Assembly (NCBI RefSeq): GCF_023343835.1
Contig: NC_064433.1
Coordinates: 137,977,957-138,041,956, forward strand
DNA: 64,000 nucleotides
Direction: 5' to 3'
Origin: Lagopus muta
Taxonomy: Eukaryota; Chordata; Aves; Galliformes; Phasianidae
This document shows, one piece after another, positions 1-10,810 of this stretch. A model generated the notes under the pieces. The model was given only the letters and a program-made list of their open reading frames with translations, had not been told where the DNA came from and ran no database searches. How positions within the stretch are numbered: position 1 is the stretch's first letter; every line of letters starts with the position of its first letter. A program made the position numbers and the translations under genes.

Positions 1-85
1 CTGCTCCCAACCCAGTACTTGGAGAACACATGCAGTTTTTTTCTGGCTGCTTTGTAGATCCAACTGCAGAGGCCTCAAAGCTGTG

Positions 86-640
86 AATCATAGAATTGCT
101 CAGGTTAGAAAAGACCTTAAAGATCATGGAGTCCAACCACAAGCTAACCATCCTACCCTAACTCTAACAAGCCTCTGCTAAATCATGTCCCTGAGCACCA
201 CATCCAAATGGTTTTTAAACACATCCAGGGATGGTGACTCCACCACCTCCCTGGGGAGCCAATTCCAGTGCTTAACAACCCTTTCTGCAAAGTTTTTGCT
301 GATATCCATCGTAACCTTACCTTGGCACAACTTGAGGCCATTTCCAATCGTCCTGTCGCTGTCACCAGTGAGAAGAGACCAACCCCACTCTCGCTGTAAG
401 CACCTTTCAGATACTGGAAGAGAGCAATAAGGTCTCCCCTCAGCCTCCTTTTCCCCAGACTGAACAGCCTCAGTTCCTTCAGTCTCTCCTCATAGGCCAT
501 ATTCTCCAAGCCCTTCACCAGCCTTGTTGCCCTTCTTTGGACCTGCTCCAGCACCTCAGTGTCCTTTCTGTATTGAGGTGCCCAAAACTGAACACAGTAC
601 TAGAGGTGAGGCCTCACCAGTGCCGAGTTCAGTCCTTCTA
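86..640 (-). mobile_element. CR1 LINE fragment, 3' part
   Basis: The + strand begins with the reverse complement of the CR1 3' terminus (a 'catagaat...' start followed by 'gaaaagacct'). It continues into sequence whose - strand reads the end of the CR1 reverse-transcriptase ORF ([34 protein letters not shown]). The element is 5'-truncated and the ORF is broken, so it is a dead copy. It lies within the last COL4A2 intron seen here. Confidence 0.9.
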
Positions 641-1792
641 CTTACCAACTGTGTTTATCTAGATAGATGCTAGAACAGTTTCACTCTGAAGCTGTACAGC
701 TTAGTACATCATCTTGCGATTTGTAACACAGCCCACGTGTTGTGTTTAAAAGAATAAATAAATCTAAAACCTCAGCAACATGCAGCCCTGCCCACAGCTC
801 AGACTCCTTCGCTCCACTCCAAGGTGGCCACTTGTCTTCCTTGTGGATATGAACACAGTGGGCCTCTGAGTATAAACCAAGGCAGTAATGTTACAAAAGT
901 TAGGGGCTTTTATAGTACAGTGCTTATTAAAACATAAGCAGGCAAACATACATACCCAGCAGATTTCTTCCTACATTTACAGAACTATTTAGCAAGTGTA
1001 TTTTCCATCTGCTTTCATTTATATTGCAAATTCCTTCCGTTTTTAAGAGAAAATTAAACTCTGTCACTTCTGTAGCTGTAAGCCCTCAGGCAGACCAGGA
1101 GCACCTGTTTGGTCAGAGATTCCTTTGACAGAACACAGGTAACGTTAGCTTGTTACTACTGTGTGTCAAAGGTAGCAGCTGAGTGGTTTCAGATGCATAA
1201 GCTTGGTGCAATTTGCAGTTAATGAAATTCTGATAGAGGGAAGCTAGTTATTTGTATAGAAGCCAAATCTTCGTTTCCATAGACTTCTTATAGGCTATGT
1301 GGAATAAGTAAGACTTCATAATGAGGAAAATTCAGGTTACGTATATGGAAAAACATCTTTCTCAGTGACAAAAATCAGAAGAACAGGGTTGCCCATAGAG
1401 GTGGTGAAAAATCCATTCTCAGATATCTCAACAACTTGTCTGTGCCTTGGAACAACCCAGTGCAACTTTGAAGCTGCTCAAAGCAGCTTTGAGCAGAGGA
1501 CTGGCTGAAGTGACGCTGAAAGGGCCCTTCATGATTCCTCATTTATAAGATTTGCAACAGGGAGAATCCTAACTCTAGGAAAGATGTTTGTCAGAAATGG
1601 CATCAACGCTTGAGATAGTTCCTTAGTATAAAGCATAGCCAAACCCTTAAGTCTTACACAGCTGCAGGATCAGTCGCTCTGGGTTTAAGAATCAGGAGCA
1701 CTTCTAGTGCTTCTCCTGTCTTCCCACGCATAATGTGTTGATGGCATTGTCTGAGGTTGTGCTCTGAACGTTGCCCTCCTTGTCTCCTTTAG
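641..1792 (+). other. COL4A2: COL4A2 intron sequence before the last exon
   Basis: No coding exon was found here. The preceding NC1 exon, expected to encode the ISRC...HSQDVSIPHCP-type segment, was looked for and not seen, so it lies left of the window. The stretch holds a decayed CR1 piece at about 1384-1545 and ends in a pyrimidine-rich tract and an AG at 1791-1792, the acceptor of the last exon. Confidence 0.6.
1384..1545 (+). mobile_element. Decayed CR1 3' fragment
   Basis: The text 'gcccatagaggtggtgaaaaatcc' followed by a late 'gggcccttcatgattcc' resembles a diverged CR1 3'-UTR in sense orientation. Divergence is high and the ends are approximate. Confidence 0.5.
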
Positions 1793-2047
<255 letters not shown>

Positions 2048-2761
2048 AAGCCTTTCATAGTGTAAGGAACCTGCTTACCATCTAGTACTTGTACAGTGAA
2101 ACCTTCTAGGATGTTTCGACATTTGAATAAATCATGTTGGTGCTTTTTTAACTTATTACCTCAAAAGCGGAACGGAAAGATGATTTTTAAAAGTGTATAA
2201 AAGCAAAACAAGCGTAACACAAATTAACACACAGACCTAGTGCTGTGTTCTTCTGCTATACAGTACATATATATGTTTTTGCTAGTCTAACAGATGTCGC
2301 AAATACTCACGCCTTTGAAGCACAAAAAACTTCAGAAATAAAAGCTTACCGTGGTCAGATACCCACTGCATTTACTTTAATATATACATCTCTTCTATTA
2401 TGGTATTTGTCACGACGCTAAACACTAACAGCTGCAATTCAAACCATTAACACATCGTGATCACGCTGAGTGTTAAAGCCTTGCAAAATTTTGACACTGT
2501 ACAGTGGAAGGTGCTTACATCCACCATTAAAATCCATGACTGTTTTATGATCAGGCATCTCAAACACACTCAGAGCAATCAGCTTTTCATTGTATTTGTG
2601 GGGGTTTTTTAAGGCTCACAATTTCCTAGCACTTTGTCACTAAAAATAGAGAAGCCCACAATTGAGTGACCACAAAATGCTATCTTTTCCTATGTTGGTT
2701 AGGAGACTATATGGTAATCATCAGCATATTGTTTTACAAGTCTGGCCATTTTTTTCTGGAT
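2048..2761 (+). other. COL4A2: COL4A2 3' UTR and flank, with candidate poly(A) signals
   Basis: AT-rich sequence follows the COL4A2 stop codon. Canonical AATAAA hexamers occur at 2126-2131 and 2337-2342, and either could define the mRNA end. A longer UTR cannot be excluded. No ORF of note is present. Confidence 0.55.
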
Positions 2762-2841
2762 GTGCTCCAGACACTGCTTTCAGACACAGGATTTGAACGT
2801 TGGGTGCTCCCCAATGGAGCCAGGAGTTGGACTCAGTGATC
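2762..2841 (+). mobile_element. Left half of an interrupted CR1 3' end
   Basis: The sense text 'cagacacaggatttgaacgt' and 'ggagccaggagttggactca' is the 3'-UTR of a CR1 subfamily. It breaks off at GTGATC (2836-2841), where an oppositely oriented CR1 begins. The matching remainder resumes at 3681. Confidence 0.8.
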
Positions 2842-3680
2842 ACAGAACCACAGAATGGCCAGGGTTGGAAGGAACCTCAAGGATCATGAAGCTCCAACCT
2901 CTCCATTTAACCAGGCTGCCCCGGGCCCCATTCACTCCGGCCTGAAGCACCTCCAGGGACGGGGCATCCACAGCCTCTCTGGGCAGCCTGTTCCAGCACC
3001 TCACCACTCTCTATAAAGAACTTCCCCCTGACATCCAACCTAAATCTCCTCTCCCTCAACTTAAAACCATTTCCCATTGTCCTGCAGTTATCACCCTTTC
3101 AAAGAGTTGATTCCCCTCCTGTTTGTAGGCTCCCTTTAGGCACTGAAGGGCTGCAATGAGGTCACCCTGCAGCCTTCTTTTCTCCAGGCTGAGCAAGCCC
3201 AGCTCTCTCAGCCTGTCCTCATAGGGGAGGTGCTCCAGTCCCCTGATCATCTTTGTTGCCCTCCTCTGGACCCTCTCAGCAGCTCTCTGTCTTTCTTGTA
3301 CTGGGGGTTCCAGACCTGGACACAGTACTCCAGATGGGGCCTCGCAAGAGCAGAGTAGAGAGGGACAATCACCTCCCTGTATCTGCTGGCCAGTTTGGAG
3401 CCCAGGACACCATTTGCTTTCCGAGCTGCAAGAGCGCACTGCTGGCTCATGCCAAATTTTTCATCGACCAGGACTCCCAGGTTGTCTGCAGGGCTGCTCT
3501 CAAGGGCTGCTCCTTCCAGTCTGTATAAACGCCTGGGATTCCTCTGGCCCAAGTTCAAAACCTTGCACATTGCTATGCTGATCCTCATTAGGTTCACCCA
3601 GGCCCACCCTTCAAGTCTGTTGAGGTCCCTTTGAATGGCATTCCTTCCTTCCACCATGTCAAACGCACCACCATGTCAAC
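2842..3680 (-). mobile_element. CR1 LINE inserted into an older CR1
   Basis: The - strand encodes the C-terminal CR1 reverse-transcriptase region in two frames ([29 protein letters not shown], then [35 protein letters not shown]). A frameshift splits it near 3250-3440. The + strand shows the reverse-complemented 3' terminus at 2842-2900. The element is about 0.84 kb and 5'-truncated. GTGATC occurs at both junctions (2836-2841 and 3681-3686). Confidence 0.9.
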
Positions 3681-3725
3681 GTGATCCTTGTGGTTCCCTT
3701 CCAACTCAGGATATTCCATGGTGCT
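3681..3725 (+). mobile_element. Right half of the interrupted CR1 3' end
   Basis: The stretch reads 'gtgatccttgtggttccctt' and 'ccaactcaggatattcca', the last 45 bases of the CR1 3' terminus begun at 2762. It directly continues that element after the nested - strand insertion. Confidence 0.8.
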
Positions 3726-6700
3726 GTCATTACAAAGGTCCTCCATGTTGTGGGCATTCACCTGTGTGATGCTACTCACAGCAGCACCGAGTGGTTTTGA
3801 ATTGCAGCTCTTCCCCTCTGAAAGCAGCCACAGGTAGTGACCGTGTGCTGCTGCAGCAGCAGTTGCACGTAGGAGAGGCTTTCCAGGTCAGCTTATTGCT
3901 TGATGCCACATCACCTCCAAAGCTGGAGCCCATGCTTATGAAAACAAAGGGGAAGGAAGCAGGGCATTTATTTGGCACCATCTCTTCCCATGAAGAACTG
4001 TGCCATTCCATGCCAGGCTTGGGAAATCCCCAAATAGCCAGCTCTTCCCTTCTAGAGAAGAAAGCAATTGAATCCAGTTGTCTGTCGTTGCTGCAGGAGA
4101 GGGGGGGGGAAGAATCAGTTGCAAATTATTCTCTTCCTCCTGGCAAAGTCTGGTTATATATTCCCAAACACCAAAAACTGAAATCAAAGAGAAAAATAAT
4201 TGCTGATATCAAAGTCACTGGTTCACTCCTGCTTCGGGTGCTTATTGGCTTTTGTAATTACATTCCATCCTCACTGTGTCATAAATAAATGGGTTTTTTA
4301 TACACCTCTATTTGTTGATTATTTCAATTTTTTAGCAAGTTTTGTTGTTGTTGTTTTCCTAAAATAAAATGCATATGGATGGCTCTTTTGAATTGCTTTG
4401 TATCTAAGGCAATAACAAAACAGAGGCACTGCTACGAAGAGCCCCCCTGAAATTCAAACTCTTCAACCAGGAATACACTTTGAGGCACTTAAATCCTTCT
4501 GAGAGGAAACCTGCAGTTCAGGAGCTGCTCTTCTAGGCTGACGTGGTGGTATTTCACCTGTTGTCACAAAGGGGAATTTTAAGTCAATAAATGGTGATGC
4601 AGCAAATTAAAGCTAGATATTATTCATGTTCACCGATGTCCAGGACACCAACACTGACCAACTTTGACAAGTGTTACCTCTCCAAAAATGTAAAGTGCAA
4701 GTGAAGGTGAAGTTCTCAGGGTTTCTGGCCTACATTAGTTGTGCATGTAATTACATAGATCCACAAACGGAGAATTTCCCTGTGCTTGAAATCAGCTCAC
4801 TGATCGTACTGGAGCGATGAAGGGCAGGCTCCAAACAAGCCAAATCTGCCACTGTTTCTTCCAGCTAAACCAATCCCTAGAATTGCAAACGCTGCCATCC
4901 GCATCAGCCAAATCTGTTCCACATTTGCCCATCCTTTCAGATTGCACACAGCAGTGACAGACACCTGAGAGTCATCAATTTGCCTCTTCCAGATCTTGCC
5001 AGACAGACATACTTGTGGGACAACCGGACATTACATCACTGAGGATTTTTACAGTTTGCAATGCCTGTAGTGCAGCAGCTGAAAGGTTTTACGAGAATTG
5101 GATTTGAGGTTATACAAACCAGTGAAAGCTATTGTGTCAGCAGCAACAGCTAAGCACTCAAGACTTCAATGACTGATGCATTGCCTAATCTTTTGCAGCT
5201 AGTTCATTTTGAGGAATTCAGCAGACGGGTCCTTCTCCAAAAGTTGCGTTTCCTCTCTCGTTTCTGACTCGCAAGCCGTTTGCTCAGCATTGAACAGCAG
5301 AACGGTATGAGTCAAAACGTGGGCATGGGTCAAGAAACGAGGAGGGGGAAAAAAAAATCATGCCATGTGTGTGCAAAGTTTCATATTCTGTTTGTGTATG
5401 TCATGTGCTTCAGATCCACACACTTACCGTTTAGAAACGTAGGGTTCTAAACATAGCACTTTTGTTTCCTAAGCTTCTGCTGTTTGAAAATACCTTGAAG
5501 TGGAGCACACTGCTGAGTGTGGAGAAAGGTCAGCAAAGATACAACCCCTTCCTCTGGCAGCAGAGCACTGCTGCACCAGCACAGCCAGAGTAAAATCAAT
5601 GCAACTCGACCAGGTGACACCAATGTTTTTCTCACTGTATCAACCAACTCTGCCAAGTACACTGCATGATTGGGCTTGTCCAAGGCAGCTGGAAATAGAA
5701 CAGCGGCAAGGCACAGCAGTAGGCATGCCCCTGTAACGGGCGGTATCCAATTGCTGCCAGCAGGCAGGGTGCACGCTCACCCCTTTATGGGTTTGGCTGC
5801 ACCTTATCTGGGCAACAGACTGCAGCCCTACCCCTGCCTCGCTCCAGCGCGAGGATGCTCACTCGCACTGCTTTCAGCCTGAATATTGTTGGGCTTTCCA
5901 CTGTGACATGGAGAAGGCCATGGCCAAGCCAAAACAGGCAGACACAGCCCAGCCTTGGCTGCAGACCCACCACTGCCTGCCCCATCCAGACCTACCCCTC
6001 AGGTAGCAGCCTGGCTCAGCTGGTACAGGCAGGCCCATGGCTCATGATCACCTGGTGTCACCAAAAACAGTATCTGCTTTGCTGTCTGCATGCTCCATAT
6101 AATCTAGACAAACATAACATGGAAAAGAGGGAACAATAAGTACTTGGAAAAGGAGTTTCCTTATCTGCAACAGGGCAGGCAGAGCTTCACACAACACTGG
6201 CAACTCTCATGCAGAGGCATACCCATGCAGAGGCATACCCATGCACAGCCATGAGAGGCCTGAGTCAAGACCACGCACTGGAATTGTTAATGAGAAAAGC
6301 AGCTTTGGGAGGGCAAGGTAATAACACTTGGCAGGACACAGAAGAGCTGGCATTAAGGAGGGACACAGCCAAGACGTGCCCAAAGGGCACAGCCACGTAC
6401 TGCCTCAGCACTCAGGGGATTGGAATTTTGACTGACTGGAGAGCTCAGCCTCTACTTGCCTGGTGTCAAAAATCTCCCTGTGCAGCTTCCACCCATCAAC
6501 ACAAGCCATGGCGCCCACTGCAGCCTCCATGCTGGTGGCATCCCCAGCTCACTGCAACTGCAAAATGCCAAATCACGTTAGGACAGCAGCTCTCCTGCAC
6601 CATTTTCACCTTCCTGAAGCAGTTGCTTTTTTCTACATGATGTGTTAGCTGGGGAGGTTATTAAGACGAGAAAAAGTAGGACATGTGTGCATCAACACTG

Positions 6701-7500
6701 TGCTGTCAATGGAGCTCAGCTGTAGCAGAGCTTAAGTTACTAATTAAAAAAGAAAAGAAAACCTACATCAAGTCCCATAAACCAAGTTTTGCTTGAATGT
6801 GACTTCAGAAAGCAGCAAAGAAATGGGGCCAGCATGCACTCTGAACAACCCAGATTCCCTCCCGAGCTCTTACCAATAGCCTCCATGTACTGCTGGGTCT
6901 CCTGGGTCCTGCTATGCACTCCCTTGTCCCCCATTGTTGGCAAAGCAAAATCATAAACAGTATATTCCACAAGTGTAGTCCTGTGTGCAAAGAATGGGTT
7001 CTGTTGCATCTCTTTCAGTAAAAATACCTAAGTCAGAGCTTTTGGAAAGACTGTAGGGATGCAGCAAAGCCAGTGGCAGACTTGTCACGGACCACTTTGG
7101 TCACAAACAAGACCAAGTATGCTTCAATACACTTGCAACAAGGAAATAAAGCTATTTCCACCTTCACCCTGATGTGAAAGAGCTAAGCTGCTCATGAGGA
7201 TACAGTGATTAAAAAAAAAAAAGTTTAATATATACTCAGTAATAATATAGTTCCTCATTCATCTGGGAATGGTCTCCCTGTGTGCCCTGGGTAGATAAAC
7301 AGCTCACTTGCTAGTTTTGAGAAACCATGCCAGCAGCGTCTGTAGGAAGATGAAGGAGACCCTGCAGAAGAACCTGCAAAACTGGAAATATGTACAGTAT
7401 TCAGTGTCTGTGTGGGACACTGGTTGGGAAGCCCTAAGAGCAGTATGAAGTGTTAGCCCCTCCTCTTCACTGCAGGTAGAAGAGATGCCATGCACCTCTT
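3726..7500. other. Intergenic DNA between COL4A2 and RAB20
   Basis: I see no gene here. Several ORFs of 60-165 codons exist on both strands, but none has a recognisable domain or convincing splice sites. There is a 16-base direct repeat at 6209-6240 (atgcagaggcataccc twice). The rest is unique, moderately AT-rich sequence. Confidence 0.6.
6209..6240. repeat. 16-bp direct tandem duplication
   Basis: The unit atgcagaggcataccc occurs twice head to tail, followed by a diverging third start (atgcacagcc). It looks like a small local duplication of no known function. Confidence 0.85.
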
Positions 7501-7520
7501 TAGCACTCCTTGGTGTGCTT

Positions 7521-8182
7521 TTTATTGTACAGAGTTTCTTTTCCTATTCCTCCTGCTTTAGCCACAGAAAAGAGCTACAGGAGACAAAAAAGCCCACATT
7601 AGAATTCACAGTAACAAAGCTCCATATTAACAGTACATATCCACAGTGATTTTAATAGCACAGCTTCAGAATCTTACAATGCTGGACCTGACAGTAATTT
7701 CTTTATTAGCTACATATATAAATTATACCTGGATTTTCTTTTCTTTTTTAAGAATAAAAAAGGTACTGTGCATTCTATCCTCCAAAGTCGGAATCACAAG
7801 GGAAAAGATGATAACCATTTGAAAGCTGCATAGATTATACAAATAGATCGTTTTCACGTAACATGAAGTGGCGAGTCATTAAAAAATAAGACTTCTTCTA
7901 AACTGTTCAAATGATTGTCACTATCAAATGTACCAACAGAAGTTGCCTTCAAAGCCCTTGGAAACTGGTACGTCCTCCATCATTTCACTCCCATTCTCAT
8001 ACACAGAGCTTCTCAGAAACATTTAATGCTCAGGAAACTCCGTGGTGCTTTTTCTGTTTTGTTTAGGGGTTGTAAGCCACTACAGTCTATTTTTTCTTTG
8101 CTTTTTCCTCTCTGGTGTGCTGCAAACGCTCCTCTGTTTGCCACAGTGGGCAGTCCCTCCCCCTTTTTTTGCCACATCACTT
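7521..8182 (-). other. RAB20: RAB20 3' UTR with candidate poly(A) signals
   Basis: This is the region downstream of the RAB20 stop on the - strand. Reverse-strand AATAAA hexamers are at 7702-7707 and 7521-7526 (TTTATT on the + strand). An ATTAAA variant is at 8022-8027. The 3' UTR is therefore likely between about 0.15 and 0.7 kb long. Which site is used cannot be read from sequence alone. Confidence 0.5.
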
Positions 8183-8703
8183 TCAGGCACAACACCCAGA
8201 TTTTGTCCTTTTGGCCGGTTTGTAGTCAGTAATGTCTACAGTCTGCGATGGCCCCTCAGCTTTCTGCCGTACGATTATTGGTACGACCATGTCAAACACA
8301 GTTTCAAAGAGGTAGTCCACCTTATATCCTGTTTTCGCACTGGTCTCAAAGCACATTTTCTCAGCTGCTGGAACATCCTTCTCATCCAGCATTTTGTATT
8401 TCAGTATCTTCTTGTAGAGCGCAATCGCATCCTCCACACGGACTTGTTTCCGCACCTTTGAGCTGCAGCCGGCAACGGCCTTCTCAGGTCTGTTTTCATC
8501 AGGCGGTGAAGCACAGTCATCGCTGAGGTCCACTTTATTCCCAACAATAGCGAAGATGCAGTCAGCACTGGCGCTGTCTGTCAGTGCCAGGAACCTGTCC
8601 TCCAGCTCCGCCAGGCTCTGCAGGCTGTTCACGTCATACGTCAGGATGACAGCGGCTGCTCCTCTGCAGTACATCGATCCCAAGCCATGAAACTGTTCCC
8701 GGC
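8183..8703 (-). CDS. RAB20: Ras-related protein Rab-20, exon 2 (residues 58-230)
   Basis: This is the second and last coding exon of the Rab20 GTPase, which acts in endosome and phagosome maturation. The acceptor (CCTTTTTCAG on the - strand) leaves phase 1, completing a glycine codon with exon 1 and giving DTAGREQFHGLGSMYC. Visible motifs are the end of G3 (DTAGR, 55-59), G4 NKVD (113-116) and G5 ETSAK (177-181). The C-terminus is lysine/arginine-rich and ends SGCCA, with a cysteine pair for geranylgeranylation. A variable insert follows NKVDLSDD, at the place where the family is known to be long. The two exons total 690 coding bases plus a stop, giving 230 residues against 234 for human as remembered. 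G3 carries Arg where most Rabs have the catalytic Gln; this is also my recollection for human RAB20, so it is not a local defect. Confidence 0.97.
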
Positions 8704-9205
8704 CTGAAAAAGGTTTAAATGTTAGTGTGCAGGAAGCTGCATTACTAACAGAGTTTTAAAGTTTCCAAAAATTCAAGCCAATTCCACATGATGGTGAGTT
8801 TTTTTTTTTTCCTTAAGAGCGCAACAGTGCCACAGAGCAGCTCAGCAAAATGCACGCTGATTCAGGGCACAGAATCTGAGCAACCATGCAAGAGTGGAAA
8901 AGCAAATACAATTGCAAGAAGAAAAAAAAAAAAAAACAAAATTGAACCATTAGTTTATGCTCCATGAATGACCATCCTGCTCACATCCACATATGTCCCA
9001 TTTCACCTATCCGGTCATTTATAAACACAAAATAAGTTCTATTGTGCTGAATTCCGCTAGAATTCATAACTAAACTTGATACATGCTTTCTAAGTACATT
9101 CAGTTCAAAAAACTTGGATCAAAGTTAGCAATTCACTGCTCAGATTTTGAAAGTCGGCGGCAGCCTCGGCTGCGGCAATGATGAGATAGCAGAGTTTAGG
9201 CTCTT

Positions 9206-9340
9206 GAAGTGTTGTTTAATATCTCCATCAGTGACCCATATAAAGGGACAGAGCATACTCAGCACGTTTGCAGATGATACAAAACCAGGAGGCATGGCTG
9301 AATGGCAGCACAGCTTTCTGGTGTGTCAGCAAGACCTGGA
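9206..9340 (+). mobile_element. CR1 reverse-transcriptase fragment
   Basis: Sense-strand text reads like the CR1 RT region around its FADD-type active-site motif (LFN-I-ISDPY..., then a 'tttgcagatgatacaaaacc' stretch corresponding to FADDTK). It is frame-shifted and diverged. The 3' end of the element is missing. Confidence 0.75.
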
Positions 9341-10689
9341 CACGGGGCCTCCATTTACAGGAAGTCTGGAAATTGTTTGGTTACTCTTTTTTTTTTTTTT
9401 CCTGCAGGAAGCTACTGATTACTGAGAGCAACAGCATCGCGAAATCATTGCAAGTGACTGCTGAATGGGAAAGGTAGAAATTCATGCTGAAAAACACAGG
9501 CCAGCGTACATTAGGAAAACATAAAGAGGCACAAAGATGCTAAAGATGCTCAGAAATACAAAAACCATTGTGTGAATAAAAACAGTGGTATCTTTCAGGC
9601 TGGTGAATGACTGAAAATAGTATAAATGGATGTCCGTAGATTCATGTGTAGTCTCCACTCCTTTCTCGTAGCATAAAAGAAATGAGGATCTCTCATCAAA
9701 AAATCATGCACGCAGTTAAAATACTTTAAAATACTTCCTTACATGGTGAATAATAGGAAATAACTGTCATACGACATTTCAGCGGTCAAAAGTTCAATGA
9801 ACGGCCTTCAGGAAAGCATTAGGCAAAGTTTATGGAGAACTGCATCTGGGCAATTTTGTGTAACTTCTGATTTGTTTTCCTCCAGCAAAAAGAAATTCTT
9901 TAATCAGAAACATGGAAACAAGAAAAGAGGGCAAAAAGGAAAAGAGATGCTCTTGCATGGTAAGGGCGAGGAAGATAGGGGTGTAGCAGAGATCTCTGCT
10001 CCCACTTTTCACTCTAATGCCATGTCCACATCTGTGTGTAGTGTGCAGTCGCACTACAGCTGTCTTTAGAAGCCTGCCATTTTTCAGCAGAAGTTTGTGC
10101 CATGACCTACTTAGTTTTCCCCAAAATCCCGATTATACTGTGGTCTGGAAGCCACAATGGAACATATATTCTCCCTATTCTCCCACTTGAATTGCTTAAG
10201 CTATAAAATCCAGCCCCCAAAATAATTTGCTGCAGCAACTGAACAGCAGAACAATCCTACTGCTTGTTTTATAGAATTTGTATGCTAATCTAATCTTGCA
10301 CAGCATAATACAAACTATGACACAATTACACTTTAACTACAGACTGACTGTTTCTACAACTAACATACTGTTGAAAAGGAGGAAAAAAAGCAAAAGGAAG
10401 AATTTGCTTTGCATAAGGGATTAATTATATCAGAGGAATTATGGGCAGTCTTTCTCACTCACCCACACAACACTATCTACATAAACATGCAGAAAAATGC
10501 ATAACTCGCTTCTGCTGCAGCCTCCTTGTACACATCACTTGTAGCACTTAGGCTGGAACACCCCTATAGGCAGAATGTCCCCAGAACTGCCCAAAGCACT
10601 TAAATTACTGCCTCAGCTATTCCTCAAGGTGCCAGTCAATATAATAAAAGCCAAAATAGTATCAGACCTTAACATGAAATATCTTAATG

Positions 10690-10810
10690 CACAGTCACAG
10701 AATTGTCGGAGTTAGAACGGACCTCTGGGAATCACGAAGTCCAAATCCCCTACTGAAGCAGTCAGTCACCCCTTTCCTAGGGTCAGTTATTTCTTGGTCT
10801 GGAACCAATG
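10690..10810 (-). mobile_element. CR1 3'-terminal remnant
   Basis: The + strand text 'cacagaattgtcggagttag' followed by 'acggacctctggga' is a diverged reverse-complemented CR1 3' end. It lies in the RAB20 intron and its right edge is approximate. Confidence 0.65.

Noticed and set aside
3791-4288. 165-codon ORF on the + strand
   Set aside because: It opens with GTG, has no recognisable domain, no promoter-like sequence and no splice context, and its composition is like the flanks.
5447-6640. Cluster of overlapping ORFs of 60-143 codons
   Set aside because: They lie in mutually overlapping frames on both strands without domains, signal peptides or splice sites, consistent with a locally higher G+C stretch.
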